From Vibrio salinus (GTDB taxonomy: Bacteria > Pseudomonadota > Gammaproteobacteria > Enterobacterales > Vibrionaceae): a stretch of 64,000 nt of DNA. The translations under genes were made by a program, and so were the position numbers. Where the stretch lies: contig NZ_JAJSDZ010000009.1 of NCBI RefSeq assembly GCF_021272385.1, forward strand, positions 744,001 to 808,000, written 5' to 3'. Below are positions 19,088-29,979 of the stretch, one piece after another. The number at the start of each line of letters is the position of its first letter. Positions within the stretch are counted from its first letter, which is position 1. The notes under the pieces are model-generated. The model did no database searches and was not told where the DNA came from. It saw only the letters and a list, made by a program, of their open reading frames with translations.

Positions 19088-20218
19088 ATGGCTGAGTCTG
19101 ACGGTCAGGAACGCACCGAAGAAGCCACCCCCCGAAGGCGACAGCAGGCCAAAGAAAAGGGACAGGTGGCCCGGTCAAAAGAGTTAGCATCGGTCTCTGT
19201 TCTGGTGGCCGGTTCCGTCGCGCTTATGTGGTTCGGTAATACGCTTGCCCGTGATCTTTTTACCATGATGTCACGTCTTTTCAGTTTAAGCCGGGAAGAA
19301 GTATTTGATATGACTAAGCTGCTTGATATTGCCTCTGGGGCAATCATAGCAGTCGTACTGCCTTTGATGCTAATACTGATTATGTTGTTTATTTCTGCAT
19401 TATTCGGTGCAGCAGGACTGGGTGGTATCCAGTTTTCTGCAGAAGCAGCAAGACCAAAACTCAATAAGCTGAATCCGTTAAGCGGCCTTAAACGTATGTT
19501 TGGTATGCAGAGCTGGGTTGAGTTGCTGAAATCCATTTTGAAAGTCGTGCTGGTTGCCGGTGTCGCTTTTTCCCTTATTCAGAGTTATCAGCATGATCTA
19601 TTCCAGCTGAGTCTGGATATTTTCCCGCAAAATATCTTTCATGCTTTGGATATATTGCTTAATTTTGTTTTACTGATTAGTTGTTCTCTTTTAGTCGTTG
19701 TGGCCATTGATATTCCTTTTCAGATCTGGCAGCACGCGAATCAGCTGAAAATGAGTAAACAGGAAGTGAAAGACGAATATAAGGAAACAGAAGGGAAACC
19801 GGAAGTTAAGGGGCGTATCCGGATGTTGCAGCGGGAAGCCGCTCAGCGCCGAATGATGGCGGATGTACCGCAGGCTGATGTCATCGTGACCAACCCGGAG
19901 CATTTCTCTGTGGCCCTACGCTATAAACAGGGAACAGATAAGGCTCCGGTTGTCGTTGCGAAAGGGGTAGATCATATTGCAATGAAAATTCGTGAAGTGG
20001 CAAGGGAAAATGATATTTATATTGTTCCGGTTCCCCCGCTGGCTCGGGCTTTGTACCATACAACGGAATTGGAGCAGGAAATCCCGGATCAGTTATTTGT
20101 GGCGGTTGCACAGGTGTTGGCGTATGTCTTTCAGTTAAAACAGTATCGTAAAAAAGGCGGTAAGCGTCCGGTTCTGGATGAAGACACAATGAATATACCG
20201 CCGGATATGACCTATTAA
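19088..20218 (+). CDS. flhB: FlhB, export substrate-specificity switch protein
   Basis: FlhB controls the change from rod/hook to filament export after cleaving its own cytoplasmic domain. The 376-residue product has the family N-terminus (DGQERTEEATPRRRQQAKEK), four membrane helices within about residues 36-210, and a cytoplasmic domain with the linker KMSKQEVKDEYKETEGKPEV. The autocleavage site is NPEH at about residues 269-272, instead of the usual NPTH; the Asn, Pro and His needed for the reaction remain. Last gene of flagellar block 1, converging on smrB with a 12 bp gap. Confidence 0.96.
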   Translation: MAESDGQERTEEATPRRRQQAKEKGQVARSKELASVSVLVAGSVALMWFGNTLARDLFTMMSRLFSLSREEVFDMTKLLDIASGAIIAVVLPLMLILIMLFISALFGAAGLGGIQFSAEAARPKLNKLNPLSGLKRMFGMQSWVELLKSILKVVLVAGVAFSLIQSYQHDLFQLSLDIFPQNIFHALDILLNFVLLISCSLLVVVAIDIPFQIWQHANQLKMSKQEVKDEYKETEGKPEVKGRIRMLQREAAQRRMMADVPQADVIVTNPEHFSVALRYKQGTDKAPVVVAKGVDHIAMKIREVARENDIYIVPVPPLARALYHTTELEQEIPDQLFVAVAQVLAYVFQLKQYRKKGGKRPVLDEDTMNIPPDMTY

Positions 20219-20230
20219 TGATTTCCTGTT

Positions 20231-20764
20231 TTATCTTTCCGGGATAGAGAGAAGAATCAGCAGAGCACCATCACCACCAAATTCCAGAGGGGCCTGATGG
20301 AAAGCCATGACATCCGGATGTTGTGCCAGCCATAGAGGGACCTTTTGTTTGAGTATGTGTTTGCCAATGCCATGCTGAACGCAGGCACAATGTACTGATT
20401 CTTTCACACAATAGGCAATCATTGCTCCTAGTTCCCGTTTGGCCTCTTTCTGAGTCATTCCATGCATATCAAGAAAAACATCCGGAACGTAGACACCACG
20501 GCGCAATTTTTTTAGCTCATATTTTGATACATCACTTCTGGCGTAGCGGGTTGGTCCGTCTTCGTTCAGAAGGGGCATAAATTCATCAGAAAAATAAAAA
20601 CCACTGTTGTCGGCTTCCCTTGATTCCTTGTGAATTTCTTTGTGTTTAACGTTTCTGTTTGGTTGCTTGATTATGGTATCCTGTCGCAACTTTTTTACGC
20701 CCTTTACTTCCTCACGAAATAAAGCGAAGTCATCATCAGAATAATTATCTTTATTGTCTGTCAT
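20231..20764 (-). CDS. smrB: SmrB, Smr-domain ribosome rescue endonuclease
   Basis: SmrB cleaves mRNA at collided ribosomes in E. coli. The 177-residue product has a charged N-terminal extension for ribosome binding and a C-terminal Smr domain (about residues 95-170) with the catalytic-type motif [16 protein letters not shown] and the [15 protein letters not shown] segment. It is divergent from prmB with a 60 bp gap, an arrangement common in Gammaproteobacteria and supporting the assignment. Confidence 0.9.
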   Translation of the reverse strand: MTDNKDNYSDDDFALFREEVKGVKKLRQDTIIKQPNRNVKHKEIHKESREADNSGFYFSDEFMPLLNEDGPTRYARSDVSKYELKKLRRGVYVPDVFLDMHGMTQKEAKRELGAMIAYCVKESVHCACVQHGIGKHILKQKVPLWLAQHPDVMAFHQAPLEFGGDGALLILLSIPER

Positions 20765-20824
20765 TGGCTCGTTTTATGTCATATTTTTAGAGAGGTCGTA
20801 TTGTAGCGCTTTTTGGAGGAAAGT

Positions 20825-21757
20825 TTGGATAAGATTTTTGTAGAAGAAGCGGTTTCTGAGCTTCATACACTTCAGGATATGATTCGCTGGGCGGTAAGCC
20901 GTTTTAATGCTGCCAGCCTATTTTATGGTCATGGTACTGATAATGCGTGGGATGAAGCAGTACAGCTTATTTTACCGACCCTGTATCTGCCGATTGATGT
21001 TCCTCCTCATGTACTTAATTCCCGCCTAACCAGTAGTGAACGTACTACCATCGTTGATCGGGTAATTCAGCGAATAAATGATAAAAAACCCGTTGCTTAC
21101 ATTACTAATAAGGCCTGGTTCTGTGGTTTGGAGTTTTATGTCGATGAAAGGGTTCTGGTGCCACGTTCTCCTATCGGAGAGCTGATTCAGCAGCAGTTTG
21201 AACCCTGGCTGACAAAAGAACCGGCGCGTATTATGGATTTATGCACCGGTAGTGGTTGTATCGCAATCGCCTGCGCTCATGCATTTCCTGAAGCAGAAGT
21301 CGATGCCATTGATATTTCTCTGGATGCACTAACTGTTGCCGAGCAAAATATTCAGGATCATGGATGCGAACAACAGGTTTTTCCTATCCGGTCTGATTTA
21401 TTCCGGGATTTACCGAAAGAACAGTACGATATTATTGTTACGAATCCGCCTTATGTTGATGAGGAAGACATGAATAGTCTGCCGGGGGAGTTTTTACATG
21501 AGCCGGAACTGGGGTTGGCTGCCGGTTCAGATGGACTGAAACTGGTCAGAAGAATTTTGGCAAATGCCCCCGATTATTTGTCTGAACAGGGTATTCTTGT
21601 CTGTGAAGTTGGTAATTCTATGATACACATGATAGAGCAATATCCGGCGATTCCATTTACCTGGCTGGAATTTGAAAATGGTGGCCACGGAGTCTTTTTA
21701 CTGACCAAAGAGCAGTTAGTCGAATGCAAAGATGAATTCGCACTGTATCTGGATTAA
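20825..21757 (+). CDS. prmB: PrmB, ribosomal protein uL3 glutamine methyltransferase
   Basis: Uses S-adenosylmethionine to N5-methylate a glutamine of ribosomal protein L3. The 310-residue protein has the SAM site [14 protein letters not shown] (near residue 137) and the glutamine-binding NPPYVDEED (near residue 204). The start is TTG at 20825: GGAGG lies 5 bp before it and the resulting N-terminus [20 protein letters not shown] matches the family. The upstream in-frame TTG at 20813 would overlap that ribosome binding site. It precedes aroC, the usual neighbour. Confidence 0.93.
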   Translation: MDKIFVEEAVSELHTLQDMIRWAVSRFNAASLFYGHGTDNAWDEAVQLILPTLYLPIDVPPHVLNSRLTSSERTTIVDRVIQRINDKKPVAYITNKAWFCGLEFYVDERVLVPRSPIGELIQQQFEPWLTKEPARIMDLCTGSGCIAIACAHAFPEAEVDAIDISLDALTVAEQNIQDHGCEQQVFPIRSDLFRDLPKEQYDIIVTNPPYVDEEDMNSLPGEFLHEPELGLAAGSDGLKLVRRILANAPDYLSEQGILVCEVGNSMIHMIEQYPAIPFTWLEFENGGHGVFLLTKEQLVECKDEFALYLD

Positions 21758-21892
21758 CGGTAGCTCATTTATTCAACAAGAAATGGGTCTTGTAGTCTTT
21801 ACATCCTGTTCGTTTAAAGACACTATGAGGCCAACAAAAACAGAGAATATGCGCAAAGGCAGACACACTTTGCATCAGGAATAGAGGAACTC

Positions 21893-22978
21893 ATGGCTGG
21901 AAATAGCATTGGACAACATTTCCGTGTGACGACGTTTGGAGAAAGCCACGGTATTGCTTTAGGTTGTATCGTAGATGGTTGTCCTCCGGGGCTGGAAATT
22001 ACAGAAAGTGATTTACAGAAAGATCTGGACAGGCGTAAACCGGGGACATCCCGTTACACGACACAGCGTCAGGAAGCCGATCAGGTGAAAATTTTGTCTG
22101 GCGTTTTTGAAGGTAAAACAACCGGAACGTCTATCGGACTTTTAATTGAAAATACGGATCAGCGTTCAAAGGATTATTCTGATATTAAAGATAAGTTTCG
22201 TCCGGGGCATGCCGATTATACGTATCATCAGAAGTATGGAGTTCGAGATTATCGCGGTGGTGGTCGTTCTTCGGCCCGGGAAACAGCGATGAGGGTAGCC
22301 GCCGGAGCGGTTGCTAAAAAATACCTGAAACAGGAATTTGGCGTTGAAATACGTGCCTACTTGTCTCAGATGGGCGGCGTATCTATCGATAAAGTGGATT
22401 GGCACGAAATTGAAAATAATGCGTTTTTCTGCCCTGATGCGGATAAGGTAGAGGCGTTTGATCAACTGATTCGTAAGCTGAAAAAAGAAGGCGATTCAAT
22501 TGGTGCGAAGATTCAGGTTGTTGCTACTCAGGTTCCGGTGGGGCTGGGTGAGCCTGTTTTTGACCGTCTGGATGCGGATATTGCCCATGCATTAATGAGT
22601 ATTAATGCTGTGAAAGGTGTGGAAATCGGCGATGGCTTTGATGTTGTAGGTCAGCGGGGTAGTCAGCACAGAGATCCATTGTCTCCTGATGGTTTCGGAA
22701 GTAATCATGCCGGCGGCATTTTGGGAGGAATCTCAACGGGTCAGGACATCGTTGCGAGCATCGCGCTGAAACCGACCTCCAGTATTACGGTCCCTGGGGA
22801 TACGATTACAAAATCCGGAGAATCGACTCAGTTAATCACAAAAGGGCGGCATGATCCATGCGTTGGTATCCGGGCTGTACCCATTGCAGAAGCTATGTTG
22901 GCAATTGTATTGATGGACCACCTCTTAAGACACAGAGGACAGAATCAGGGTGTGACGACCGAAACACCAAAAATTTAA
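21893..22978 (+). CDS. aroC: AroC, chorismate synthase
   Basis: Last step of the shikimate pathway: converts 5-enolpyruvylshikimate-3-phosphate to chorismate using reduced FMN. At 361 residues it is full length with all three chorismate synthase signatures: [18 protein letters not shown] near the start, [20 protein letters not shown] (residues about 123-143) and [21 protein letters not shown] near 245. Good AGGAACTC ribosome binding site. A strong terminator follows. Confidence 0.98.
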   Translation: MAGNSIGQHFRVTTFGESHGIALGCIVDGCPPGLEITESDLQKDLDRRKPGTSRYTTQRQEADQVKILSGVFEGKTTGTSIGLLIENTDQRSKDYSDIKDKFRPGHADYTYHQKYGVRDYRGGGRSSARETAMRVAAGAVAKKYLKQEFGVEIRAYLSQMGGVSIDKVDWHEIENNAFFCPDADKVEAFDQLIRKLKKEGDSIGAKIQVVATQVPVGLGEPVFDRLDADIAHALMSINAVKGVEIGDGFDVVGQRGSQHRDPLSPDGFGSNHAGGILGGISTGQDIVASIALKPTSSITVPGDTITKSGESTQLITKGRHDPCVGIRAVPIAEAMLAIVLMDHLLRHRGQNQGVTTETPKI

Positions 22979-22997
22979 TTGCTTTAAGCTAAGCCAT

Positions 22998-23036
22998 AGC
23001 CCTTTAGAATGTCCATTCTGAAGGGCTTTTCTTTTT
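22998..23036 (+). terminator. Rho-independent terminator after aroC
   Basis: A 14-bp stem with one G-T pair (left arm 22998-23011, right arm 23014-23027) is followed by TTTTCTTTTT. It lies 20 bp after the aroC stop. Confidence 0.88.
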
Positions 23037-23228
23037 ATACTATTATTCCTGTTTCTGTTTCCCTTCTTAATATAAAAGATTTGTTACTTTCGTCCGGAAT
23101 TTATCTATCAAAAGTTCGCAGATAGTTTGTGTTTGGGTATTGCCTGAACTAATTTTACATTATGTGTTCTGTTTTATAGCTAGTCGTTGATCTTTTGTCC
23201 GGTGGATATCAGCCATCAGGGGTTTTTT

Positions 23229-24878
23229 ATGAACTTTAATAGCGTCAAATTCAGACTAAGAGCCGTTGTAATACTGGTGGTAGTTTCATTTTCAATCATT
23301 GCTTATGTATCTATTGAAGCAATGCAGAAAACATCGGATGCCATTGAAAATATGTATTCGAATGGAATGATTAATGCCAATCGGGCCAGTGAGGTACTCA
23401 ATCTGGCCGGAGATGCCAGAAGTCAGTTATTGCTGGCGTTTCAGCACGAACCAAACAGTGAATTCCTGACTATGCATAATCACCCGGTCTCTATGCATTT
23501 GGATAAAATTATGGATTCTCTGAACCAGATAGACAGGTTAATTCAGAATGACATTATGAAGTCAAATCTGACCGGGAAGCAAAAAGAGCTGATTAATGCT
23601 TTTTACTCTGAGTTTAAGAAATTAAATAAAATGGGTTTTATGGTTTCTATCAATGAAATTCGTAATAACCGTTATAACAATGCAAATAAAGTGCTACTAA
23701 CTGTAATTAATCCAAAATTCATGAAAATCAATGAAATAGGACGGAAATTTCTCAATGAAGAAGTTAATGAAGGTAAGGAAACCTATGAACAGGCGGAAGA
23801 GGATATCGATACTTTTATTGTGGCATTATCAATGATTGCTCTGCTGGTTGCCGGAGTGATTTTAACTCTGGTTTGGTTAATTCTGAGCCGGGTTGATTCA
23901 GCGTTGACGAAAATTGAAGTTGTCGCCAGAGATGTGTCTGATGGCGACCTGACCCGACAGGTTAAATTACAGGGCAGTGATGAATTTGCTATTTTGTCGG
24001 ATTACGTAGATGCAATTGTGTCTAAATTTAAGGAAGTCATCGCTAGCATGAATGACAGTGCGCTACAGTTATCGGCTACTGCGGATGAAACGTCTTCGAT
24101 TGCTACCCAAACCAAGCAAAATGTGATTGAACAGCAGCAGACTCAGTTAGTAGCAACAGCCATTAACGAATTTTCATCGACGGTTCAGGAAGTGTCGATC
24201 AGTGCAGCCTCTGCTGCTGAAGCTTCAGAGTCGGCGGAAAGTGCAACTGAAGAAGGCAAACGGGTTGTGCAGAAATCCATAGATATGATTCATGCTTTGA
24301 ATAATTCTATTTCTGAGTCCAGTGACAGTATTCAGCAGTTATCGCAGCAAAGTAATCAGATTGGAAGCGTTGTCGATGTAATAGAAGATATTTCTGAACA
24401 GACTAATTTATTGGCACTGAATGCAGCCATTGAAGCTGCCCGGGCCGGTGAAGCCGGAAGAGGGTTTGCGGTGGTCGCCGATGAGGTTCGTTCGCTGGCT
24501 GTCAGGACTCAAAAATCGACTGAAGAAATCAAAACGATGATTGCAAACTTACAATCTGGCAGTAAAGATTCTATGCAGAAAATGGAAGCAGGCTCTGAGC
24601 AGGCTCAGGTTACTGTTGAAATGGCGAATAAGGCCGGACAGGCTCTGGACGAAATTTCGGCCAGCGTAGAAAAAATTAATAGTATGAACATTCAGATAGC
24701 GACAGCCGCAGAGCAACAGAGTACCGTGACAAATGAAATTAATCAGAATGTGACTTCTATTAATGATATTTCCATCCAAACGGCAGAGGGCGCAGAACAG
24801 AGCAGTTCTGCAACGTTAGAATTAGCGAACCTTACAACAAGTATGCGTGAGAAAGTTTCCCACTTTAAATATCTGTAG
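23229..24878 (+). CDS. Methyl-accepting chemotaxis protein
   Basis: Transmembrane chemoreceptor of 549 residues. Transmembrane helix 1 is near residues 7-26, followed by a periplasmic four-helix-bundle-type sensor (about 30-185) of unknown ligand, TM2 at about 193-215, a HAMP domain and a cytoplasmic signalling domain with the conserved tip [20 protein letters not shown] and [15 protein letters not shown]. Start at 23229 is chosen for the AGGGG ribosome binding site and hydrophobic N-terminus; an upstream in-frame extension is unlikely. In the first methylation helix the segment [14 protein letters not shown] seems two residues shorter than I expect (family pattern near QQQSETDQVATA). No C-terminal CheR-docking pentapeptide. 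It sits alone between aroC and epmC. Confidence 0.93.
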   Translation: MNFNSVKFRLRAVVILVVVSFSIIAYVSIEAMQKTSDAIENMYSNGMINANRASEVLNLAGDARSQLLLAFQHEPNSEFLTMHNHPVSMHLDKIMDSLNQIDRLIQNDIMKSNLTGKQKELINAFYSEFKKLNKMGFMVSINEIRNNRYNNANKVLLTVINPKFMKINEIGRKFLNEEVNEGKETYEQAEEDIDTFIVALSMIALLVAGVILTLVWLILSRVDSALTKIEVVARDVSDGDLTRQVKLQGSDEFAILSDYVDAIVSKFKEVIASMNDSALQLSATADETSSIATQTKQNVIEQQQTQLVATAINEFSSTVQEVSISAASAAEASESAESATEEGKRVVQKSIDMIHALNNSISESSDSIQQLSQQSNQIGSVVDVIEDISEQTNLLALNAAIEAARAGEAGRGFAVVADEVRSLAVRTQKSTEEIKTMIANLQSGSKDSMQKMEAGSEQAQVTVEMANKAGQALDEISASVEKINSMNIQIATAAEQQSTVTNEINQNVTSINDISIQTAEGAEQSSSATLELANLTTSMREKVSHFKYL

Positions 24879-24910
24879 TGCCTTTCCTTGTTTATTAACA
24901 TAAATCATAA

Positions 24911-24944
24911 GGCTCTGACTCGATGAAAAAGTCAGAGTCTTTTG
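24911..24944 (+). terminator. Rho-independent terminator after the chemoreceptor gene
   Basis: Stem GGCTCTGAC / GTCAGAGTC (24911-24919 and 24931-24939, one G-T pair) followed by TTTT, 32 bp after the stop codon. Confidence 0.8.
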
Positions 24945-25015
24945 TGCCTTTAATCTTTACCTTGTCCCCTAAAATAAGGAGAATGGCCAGCCATTAACGT
25001 AAAGTTTCAACTGTG

Positions 25016-25552
25016 ATGATTATGAACCATCAATATCAGGATCTGATAACCATTTTTAATCAGACGTTTTCTTCTCAATACAATACCAGATTGGAGCTTG
25101 GGGGGGATGAGCCTGTCTATATGCCGGCAGATGAAAAGATACGTTACCACCGCATTATTTTTGCCCGTGGTTTTTATGCCTCTGCATTACACGAGATTGC
25201 TCACTGGTGTGTTGCCGGCAGAGAAAGACGGCTGTTGGAAGATTTTGGTTACTGGTATGAGCCGGATGGGCGCTCAGAAGAAGTTCAGAGGGCATTCGAA
25301 AAAGTTGAGGTTCGTCCTCAGGCATACGAGTGGATTCTTTCTCAGAGTGCCGGATTTTCATTTACTGTCAGTTGCGATAATCTGAACGGTGATTTTGAAC
25401 CTGATCGTTTGACTTTTATGAACGCGGTACAAAGAGAAGTTCTTGATATCCTGAGTAATGGATTACCAAGGAGAGTTTTTATGTTATCTGAAGCGTTAAG
25501 GATGTTTTATCAAATTCCGCCGTTATCGGTTGAACAATTTAAAGTGAAATAA
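25016..25552 (+). CDS. epmC: EpmC, elongation factor P hydroxylase
   Basis: EpmC (YfcM) hydroxylates the beta-lysylated lysine of elongation factor P. The 178-residue product contains the family core RIIFARGFYASALHEIAHWCVAG (His-Glu metal ligand pattern HEIAHW), FGYWYEPDGR and SCDNLNGDFEPDRLTF. ATG at 25016 or 25022 could be used; a GTG at 25013 is less likely. It is directly followed by yfcL, its usual neighbour. Confidence 0.92.
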   Translation: MIMNHQYQDLITIFNQTFSSQYNTRLELGGDEPVYMPADEKIRYHRIIFARGFYASALHEIAHWCVAGRERRLLEDFGYWYEPDGRSEEVQRAFEKVEVRPQAYEWILSQSAGFSFTVSCDNLNGDFEPDRLTFMNAVQREVLDILSNGLPRRVFMLSEALRMFYQIPPLSVEQFKVK

Positions 25553-25563
25553 GTGAACGAGTT

Positions 25564-25836
25564 ATGATTATAGAATATGAAGAAAAACTACTGGAATTAA
25601 TCGATGCCCGTATTGAGTCAGCCTCTGATGATGAGTTGTTTGCCGGAGGATATTTAAGAGGCCATATTTCGCTGTCTGCTGCATCGTGTGAAGAGGAAGG
25701 CGTGACTGATATTAGCTGCTTGTGCCAGAGAATTGATGACAGTCTGGATGACGCTAAGTCTGAGCTGACACCCGCAGATCAGGTTGTAGTTGTCTCTTTG
25801 TGGTCTGAGTTGCAGGCTCAGATGGCTAAGTTCTAA
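25564..25836 (+). CDS. yfcL: YfcL family protein
   Basis: A 90-residue acidic protein of unknown function. The segment ELFAGGYLRGHISLSAASCE is characteristic of YfcL proteins, as is its place right after epmC. No membrane segment or catalytic motif is seen. Likely cotranscribed with epmC (11 bp gap). Confidence 0.85.
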   Translation: MIIEYEEKLLELIDARIESASDDELFAGGYLRGHISLSAASCEEEGVTDISCLCQRIDDSLDDAKSELTPADQVVVVSLWSELQAQMAKF

Positions 25837-25926
25837 TTTTTTGAATAAGTCTGACCAATTATTGAGATTGTTGCTTCACCGACTCTTGTCTATTCTGTAA
25901 CTATTGAAACGAGAGAGGGAACAATT

Positions 25927-26451
25927 ATGAAAGTTATCGCCTTTGGAGCCAGTACCAGCTCAACGTCCATTAATAAATTTCTGGCTACTTATGTGGCTGG
26001 TTTAGTACCGGGTGCGGATGTCGAAGTGCTCGACATCAATCACTATGATGTCCCTATGTTCAGTGAAGATAAAGAAAAAGAAATTGGTCAGGCACAAGGC
26101 GCAAAAGCCTTTTTAGACGATTTGTCAAAAGCCGATGCCCTGGTTATTTCTTTTGCAGAACATAACGGGCATTACCCGGCAGCGTATAAAAATCTGTTTG
26201 ACTGGGCAACCCGCATTAATCAGAAAGTGTATCAGGATAAGCCCGCAGTTTATCTTGCTACATCTCCCGGACCAGGTGGGGCACAGTCTGTATTAGGCGC
26301 TGCAATTGGTTCTGCTGGATATTTTGGTGGTAATGTGAAAGGTTCTCTTTCCGTTGCCAGTTTCTATGACAAAGTCGATTTGGGAGAAGGGGTCGTTACA
26401 GATCTCGCTCTGGAAACCCAGTTAAAAGAGCTGGCTGAAAAATTAGCTTAA
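25927..26451 (+). CDS. NADPH-dependent FMN reductase family protein
   Basis: A 174-residue flavodoxin-fold protein. The N-terminal GASTSSTSINKFLATYVAG is the FMN phosphate-binding loop of this family, and SFAEHNGHYPAAYKNLFDW followed by LATSPGPGGAQSVLG matches the FMN/NADPH-binding part of NAD(P)H-dependent FMN/azo/quinone reductases. The substrate cannot be told from sequence. An AGAGAGGGA ribosome binding site precedes the ATG. Monocistronic, convergent with mnmC. Confidence 0.85.
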   Translation: MKVIAFGASTSSTSINKFLATYVAGLVPGADVEVLDINHYDVPMFSEDKEKEIGQAQGAKAFLDDLSKADALVISFAEHNGHYPAAYKNLFDWATRINQKVYQDKPAVYLATSPGPGGAQSVLGAAIGSAGYFGGNVKGSLSVASFYDKVDLGEGVVTDLALETQLKELAEKLA

Positions 26452-26464
26452 ATAAACAACACAA

Positions 26465-26490
26465 GGGCCTCACTGTTATCGGTGAGGCCC
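26465..26490. terminator. Hairpin between the FMN reductase gene and mnmC
   Basis: Stem GGGCCTCAC / GTGAGGCCC with an 8-base loop lies between two convergent genes. The T-tracts on either side are weak, so it is probably a terminator but not a textbook one. Confidence 0.6.
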
Positions 26491-26512
26491 TGCTTTGTTC
26501 AGATTGACAGGA

Positions 26513-28519
26513 TTAATCGACTTTTTTACCTTTACGAAGTTTTCTTATCCACATTCTCGATGGGTGAAGTTTTTCTGTTAAATCTACGGCGAAGGGAAGT
26601 GGATCGTCAGCCATCAGTGATGCAAGATATTCTGCAAGTAAGGGCGCGGAACAAAGTCCCCGGGAACCGAGTCCCAGAAAAGCGTAGAGGTCTGGATAAC
26701 AGGAAATATCTTTTGCATTCTCCGGAGTTTGATTTACCAGATCCGCATACTGCTCTTTTATGATTTCCGGAGCAGACAGATTTCCGACAAAGGGAAGGTG
26801 ATCCCGGCTCACACACCGTATTCCCTGCCGTGATTGGTTACCTTCGACATTCACTTCCTGAGTCCATTGTTGAGCAGGCAGGCAGTGTACCAGCTTCTGT
26901 TTATTCTCTTGTTGCGCCGCAGGGTCGAACACGGTGTCCAGATGGTGCTTGTCGTAACTGGCGCCAATACAGTGATGTTGATTTTCGGGGTTGCATGGGG
27001 TCATATAGCCGTCATAACACAATACGGTACGGATCTTTGACAAAACAGGCGTTGTTGGGATGTGACTGACCTGACCTTTGACCTGAGCCAGGGGAAGTTT
27101 TTTTGCCTGGCTGAGCTTGTTAAATTCGTTTCCGTTGGCGAAGACAACCGATTGGTGTCTGAATGACTGTTCATTGACATGAAGGTACCATTGGTTGTCA
27201 CGGCGTGTAACGTCGGTTACTTCGTGCTGATAACGAATGGTCAGGTTGCCTGTGGATTCCAGTGCTTTCAGCATCTGTCCGGTAAACTGAGCAGGGCATA
27301 GCCATCCACCAAGCGGATAAGAAAGACTTTCTGTATCAGTATTCAGTCCGAATACGCTTTCTGTCTGCCTTTTATCGAGTTTCGTGATCAGTTCCGGATG
27401 GTAGTCCCCATCAACAATGTTATTTAATTTTTTTGTTGATTTATCATCCCACATAATCTGAGTGACACCGCACCAGTCGTGGTCGAAGTCTAAGGTTGTT
27501 GCTGCCTGCCGGACTGATTGGCGGGCGAACAGGAATGCACTGGAAAATATGCGGGAAATTTCGTCATTATTTTTGGTCAGTAGCGGATAAATGGCCCCCT
27601 GCCGGTTACCGGAAGCACCCTGAGCCACTTTTGAATCTTTACAGTAAAGAGTGACATGGATACCACGTTGAACCAATGATTTTGCCAGGCAGGCACTGGC
27701 GATTCCTCCGCCGATAATTGCAACGTCTTTGAGTTCTGAGGTCGGATAACTGCGGTACCAGGGTAAAACATTTGTTTGACGTGCTTTATGAGATAATGTG
27801 CCTGCTATCATTTCTCTTTTGGTTCCAAAGCCTTTAACTTTTTTCATATCATAACCGGCTTCAATGAGTCCCCGGCGAACAAAGCCAGCAGCAGTAAAAG
27901 TAGCACAGGTGGCGTTATTTTTACTTAAGTTCGCCATGTTATTAAACAGATTCTGGTTCCACATTTCCGGGTTTTTACTGGGAGCAAAGCCATCCAGAAA
28001 CCAGGCATCAATAATTCCGTTTTTACTGACCGGAATTTGAGGCATACAATCTTTGATGTCACCAAACCAAAGATCAAGAGTTATCAAACCTCCTGCTAAC
28101 ACAACTCGATGACAACCCGGTACAGCTATGGGATAATATTTTTGTAGTTCTGACGCGTATTTTTTCAGTTGTGGCCAGGCATCGTGAGCCCGGATAAGAT
28201 CCGGAAGCTGAATGGGGAATTTTTCGAAACTGATAAAGTGTAGCTCTTTTATGACAGATTCTGGATTCTGAAGACGAAAATCATCAAATAATTGCCATGC
28301 AGCCAGAAAGTTGAGTCCTGTTCCGAATCCGGTTTCACCAATGACAAAGCGTTTGGAGGAAAATTCATTCCAACGTTCTGGCAAGTGATTCTGATGTAAA
28401 AAGACATACTGGGTTTCGGCTAACCCGTTTACATTTGAAAAATACACATCATCAAATTGATCTGAAACGGGTGTACCGGATGCATTCCAGTCAATATTTG
28501 CGTTAGTTATGGAAGCCAT
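26513..28519 (-). CDS. mnmC: MnmC, bifunctional tRNA wobble uridine-modifying enzyme
   Basis: Completes mnm5s2U synthesis at tRNA position 34. The 668-residue product has an N-terminal SAM-dependent methyltransferase domain (about 1-250, with [17 protein letters not shown] and [19 protein letters not shown]) and a C-terminal FAD oxidoreductase domain (from about 265, dinucleotide motif [17 protein letters not shown]) that removes the carboxymethyl group. Both domains are complete. Divergent from fabB. Confidence 0.96.
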   Translation of the reverse strand: MASITNANIDWNASGTPVSDQFDDVYFSNVNGLAETQYVFLHQNHLPERWNEFSSKRFVIGETGFGTGLNFLAAWQLFDDFRLQNPESVIKELHFISFEKFPIQLPDLIRAHDAWPQLKKYASELQKYYPIAVPGCHRVVLAGGLITLDLWFGDIKDCMPQIPVSKNGIIDAWFLDGFAPSKNPEMWNQNLFNNMANLSKNNATCATFTAAGFVRRGLIEAGYDMKKVKGFGTKREMIAGTLSHKARQTNVLPWYRSYPTSELKDVAIIGGGIASACLAKSLVQRGIHVTLYCKDSKVAQGASGNRQGAIYPLLTKNNDEISRIFSSAFLFARQSVRQAATTLDFDHDWCGVTQIMWDDKSTKKLNNIVDGDYHPELITKLDKRQTESVFGLNTDTESLSYPLGGWLCPAQFTGQMLKALESTGNLTIRYQHEVTDVTRRDNQWYLHVNEQSFRHQSVVFANGNEFNKLSQAKKLPLAQVKGQVSHIPTTPVLSKIRTVLCYDGYMTPCNPENQHHCIGASYDKHHLDTVFDPAAQQENKQKLVHCLPAQQWTQEVNVEGNQSRQGIRCVSRDHLPFVGNLSAPEIIKEQYADLVNQTPENAKDISCYPDLYAFLGLGSRGLCSAPLLAEYLASLMADDPLPFAVDLTEKLHPSRMWIRKLRKGKKVD

Positions 28520-28646
28520 GTTGAAGAAATTCGCTATATCTAAGACAATAATTGCAATGAATTGTACGAATTTCTTGGAAAGCTGACCACTTTTGTTATG
28601 CTTGTCCGTTATTATTTAGCAGTATTTTTATTTATAGGAATGACAA

Positions 28647-29858
28647 ATGAAACGAGTCGTAATCACCGGTATGGGAATTATTTCAAGTATCGGTAACAAC
28701 GTCGAGGAAGTTCTTTCATCTCTGAAGGCAGGTAAATCAGGAATTACTGCGTCAGAACAGTTCAAGGAACAAGGACTTCGTTCTCAAGTCTGGGGAGATT
28801 TAAAAATCAAACCAGCTGAGCATATTGACCGCAAAAAAATGCGTTTTATGGGCGATGCGGCTGCTTATGCATACCTATCATTAGAGCAGGCTATCGCAGA
28901 TGCAGGCCTGACTCAGGAACAGGTTTCTGATGTTCGGACCGGTATTGTTGCAGGTTCCGGTGGTGCGTCTGCACTGAACCAGTCTGCAGCGGTTGATATT
29001 CAACGAGCTAAAGGTGTGAAACGTGTTGGTCCATATATGGTTCCACGTACCATGTCGTCTACTGTTTCTGCGTGTCTGGCTACGCCATTCCAGATTCGTG
29101 GTGTCAACTATAGTATGAGTTCAGCCTGTTCAACATCGGCTCATTGTATTGGCCATGCGGCTGAGTTGATTCAACTGGGTAAACAGGACATCGTTTTTGC
29201 CGGTGGCGGTGAAGAACTGGACTGGACAATGACGATGATGTTTGATGCGATGGGCGCATTATCAACAAAGTATAACGAGACTCCGGACAAAGCTTCCCGT
29301 ACTTATGATGCTAATCGTGATGGTTTCGTTATTTCCGGTGGCGGCGGTATGCTGGTGGTTGAAGAACTTGAGCATGCGCTTGCCCGTGGCGCCAAAATTT
29401 ATGGTGAAATTGTGGGTTACGGTGCAACATCTGATGGTTATGACATGGTGGTACCATCCGGTGAAGGTGCGGTTCGTTGTATGAATATGGCAATGGAAAA
29501 TGTTGACGGTGTTGATTACATTAACACACATGGCACATCGACACCTGTAGGTGATACAAAAGAATTAAGTGCTATTCAGGAAGTGTTTGGTGATAATAGC
29601 CCGGCAATTTCTGCAACTAAAGCGATGACTGGCCACTCACTGGGTGCGGCTGGTGTCCATGAAGCCATCTATTCAACGCTGATGTTGGATAATAATTTTA
29701 TTGCGCCAAGCATCAATATCGAAAACCTTGATGAAGCGGCTCAGGGACTGGATATTGTGACTGAAAAACGTGATCAGGAACTGACAACTGTCATGTCAAA
29801 CAGTTTCGGTTTTGGTGGAACGAACGCCACATTGGTGATAAAAAAATATCAGGCGTAA
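28647..29858 (+). CDS. fabB: FabB, 3-oxoacyl-[ACP] synthase I
   Basis: Elongating ketoacyl-ACP synthase needed for unsaturated fatty acid synthesis. At 403 residues it has the Cys-His-His catalytic set: [12 protein letters not shown] (Cys near 163), [11 protein letters not shown] (His near 298) and [12 protein letters not shown] (His near 333), plus the glycine-rich C-terminal [11 protein letters not shown]. Start follows a TAGGAATG ribosome binding site. Divergent from mnmC, as in many Gammaproteobacteria. Confidence 0.97.
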   Translation: MKRVVITGMGIISSIGNNVEEVLSSLKAGKSGITASEQFKEQGLRSQVWGDLKIKPAEHIDRKKMRFMGDAAAYAYLSLEQAIADAGLTQEQVSDVRTGIVAGSGGASALNQSAAVDIQRAKGVKRVGPYMVPRTMSSTVSACLATPFQIRGVNYSMSSACSTSAHCIGHAAELIQLGKQDIVFAGGGEELDWTMTMMFDAMGALSTKYNETPDKASRTYDANRDGFVISGGGGMLVVEELEHALARGAKIYGEIVGYGATSDGYDMVVPSGEGAVRCMNMAMENVDGVDYINTHGTSTPVGDTKELSAIQEVFGDNSPAISATKAMTGHSLGAAGVHEAIYSTLMLDNNFIAPSINIENLDEAAQGLDIVTEKRDQELTTVMSNSFGFGGTNATLVIKKYQA

Positions 29859-29873
29859 TTCCATTATCGATTG

Positions 29874-29909
29874 ATACCCACTTATGGAAGCCATAAGTGG
29901 GTATTTTTA
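29874..29909 (+). terminator. Rho-independent terminator after fabB
   Basis: A perfect 14-bp stem (ATACCCACTTATGG at 29874-29887 with 29891-29904) with a 3-base loop, followed by TTTTTAT. Lies 15 bp past the fabB stop. Confidence 0.92.
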
Positions 29910-29979
29910 TGTGCATTCCTCGACTCTTTTTTTCCTGAGAGTACAATCCTCCATACAAAGTTACAGTTGATAAAAGAAA

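Noticed and set aside
23101..23150. Sigma-28 promoter before the chemoreceptor
   Set aside because: TAGT-N15-GCCTGAAC is too far from the consensus TAAA-N15-GCCGATAA to support.
28580..28596. FadR-like site upstream of fabB
   Set aside because: Only the outer bases match the FadR consensus; the centre does not.
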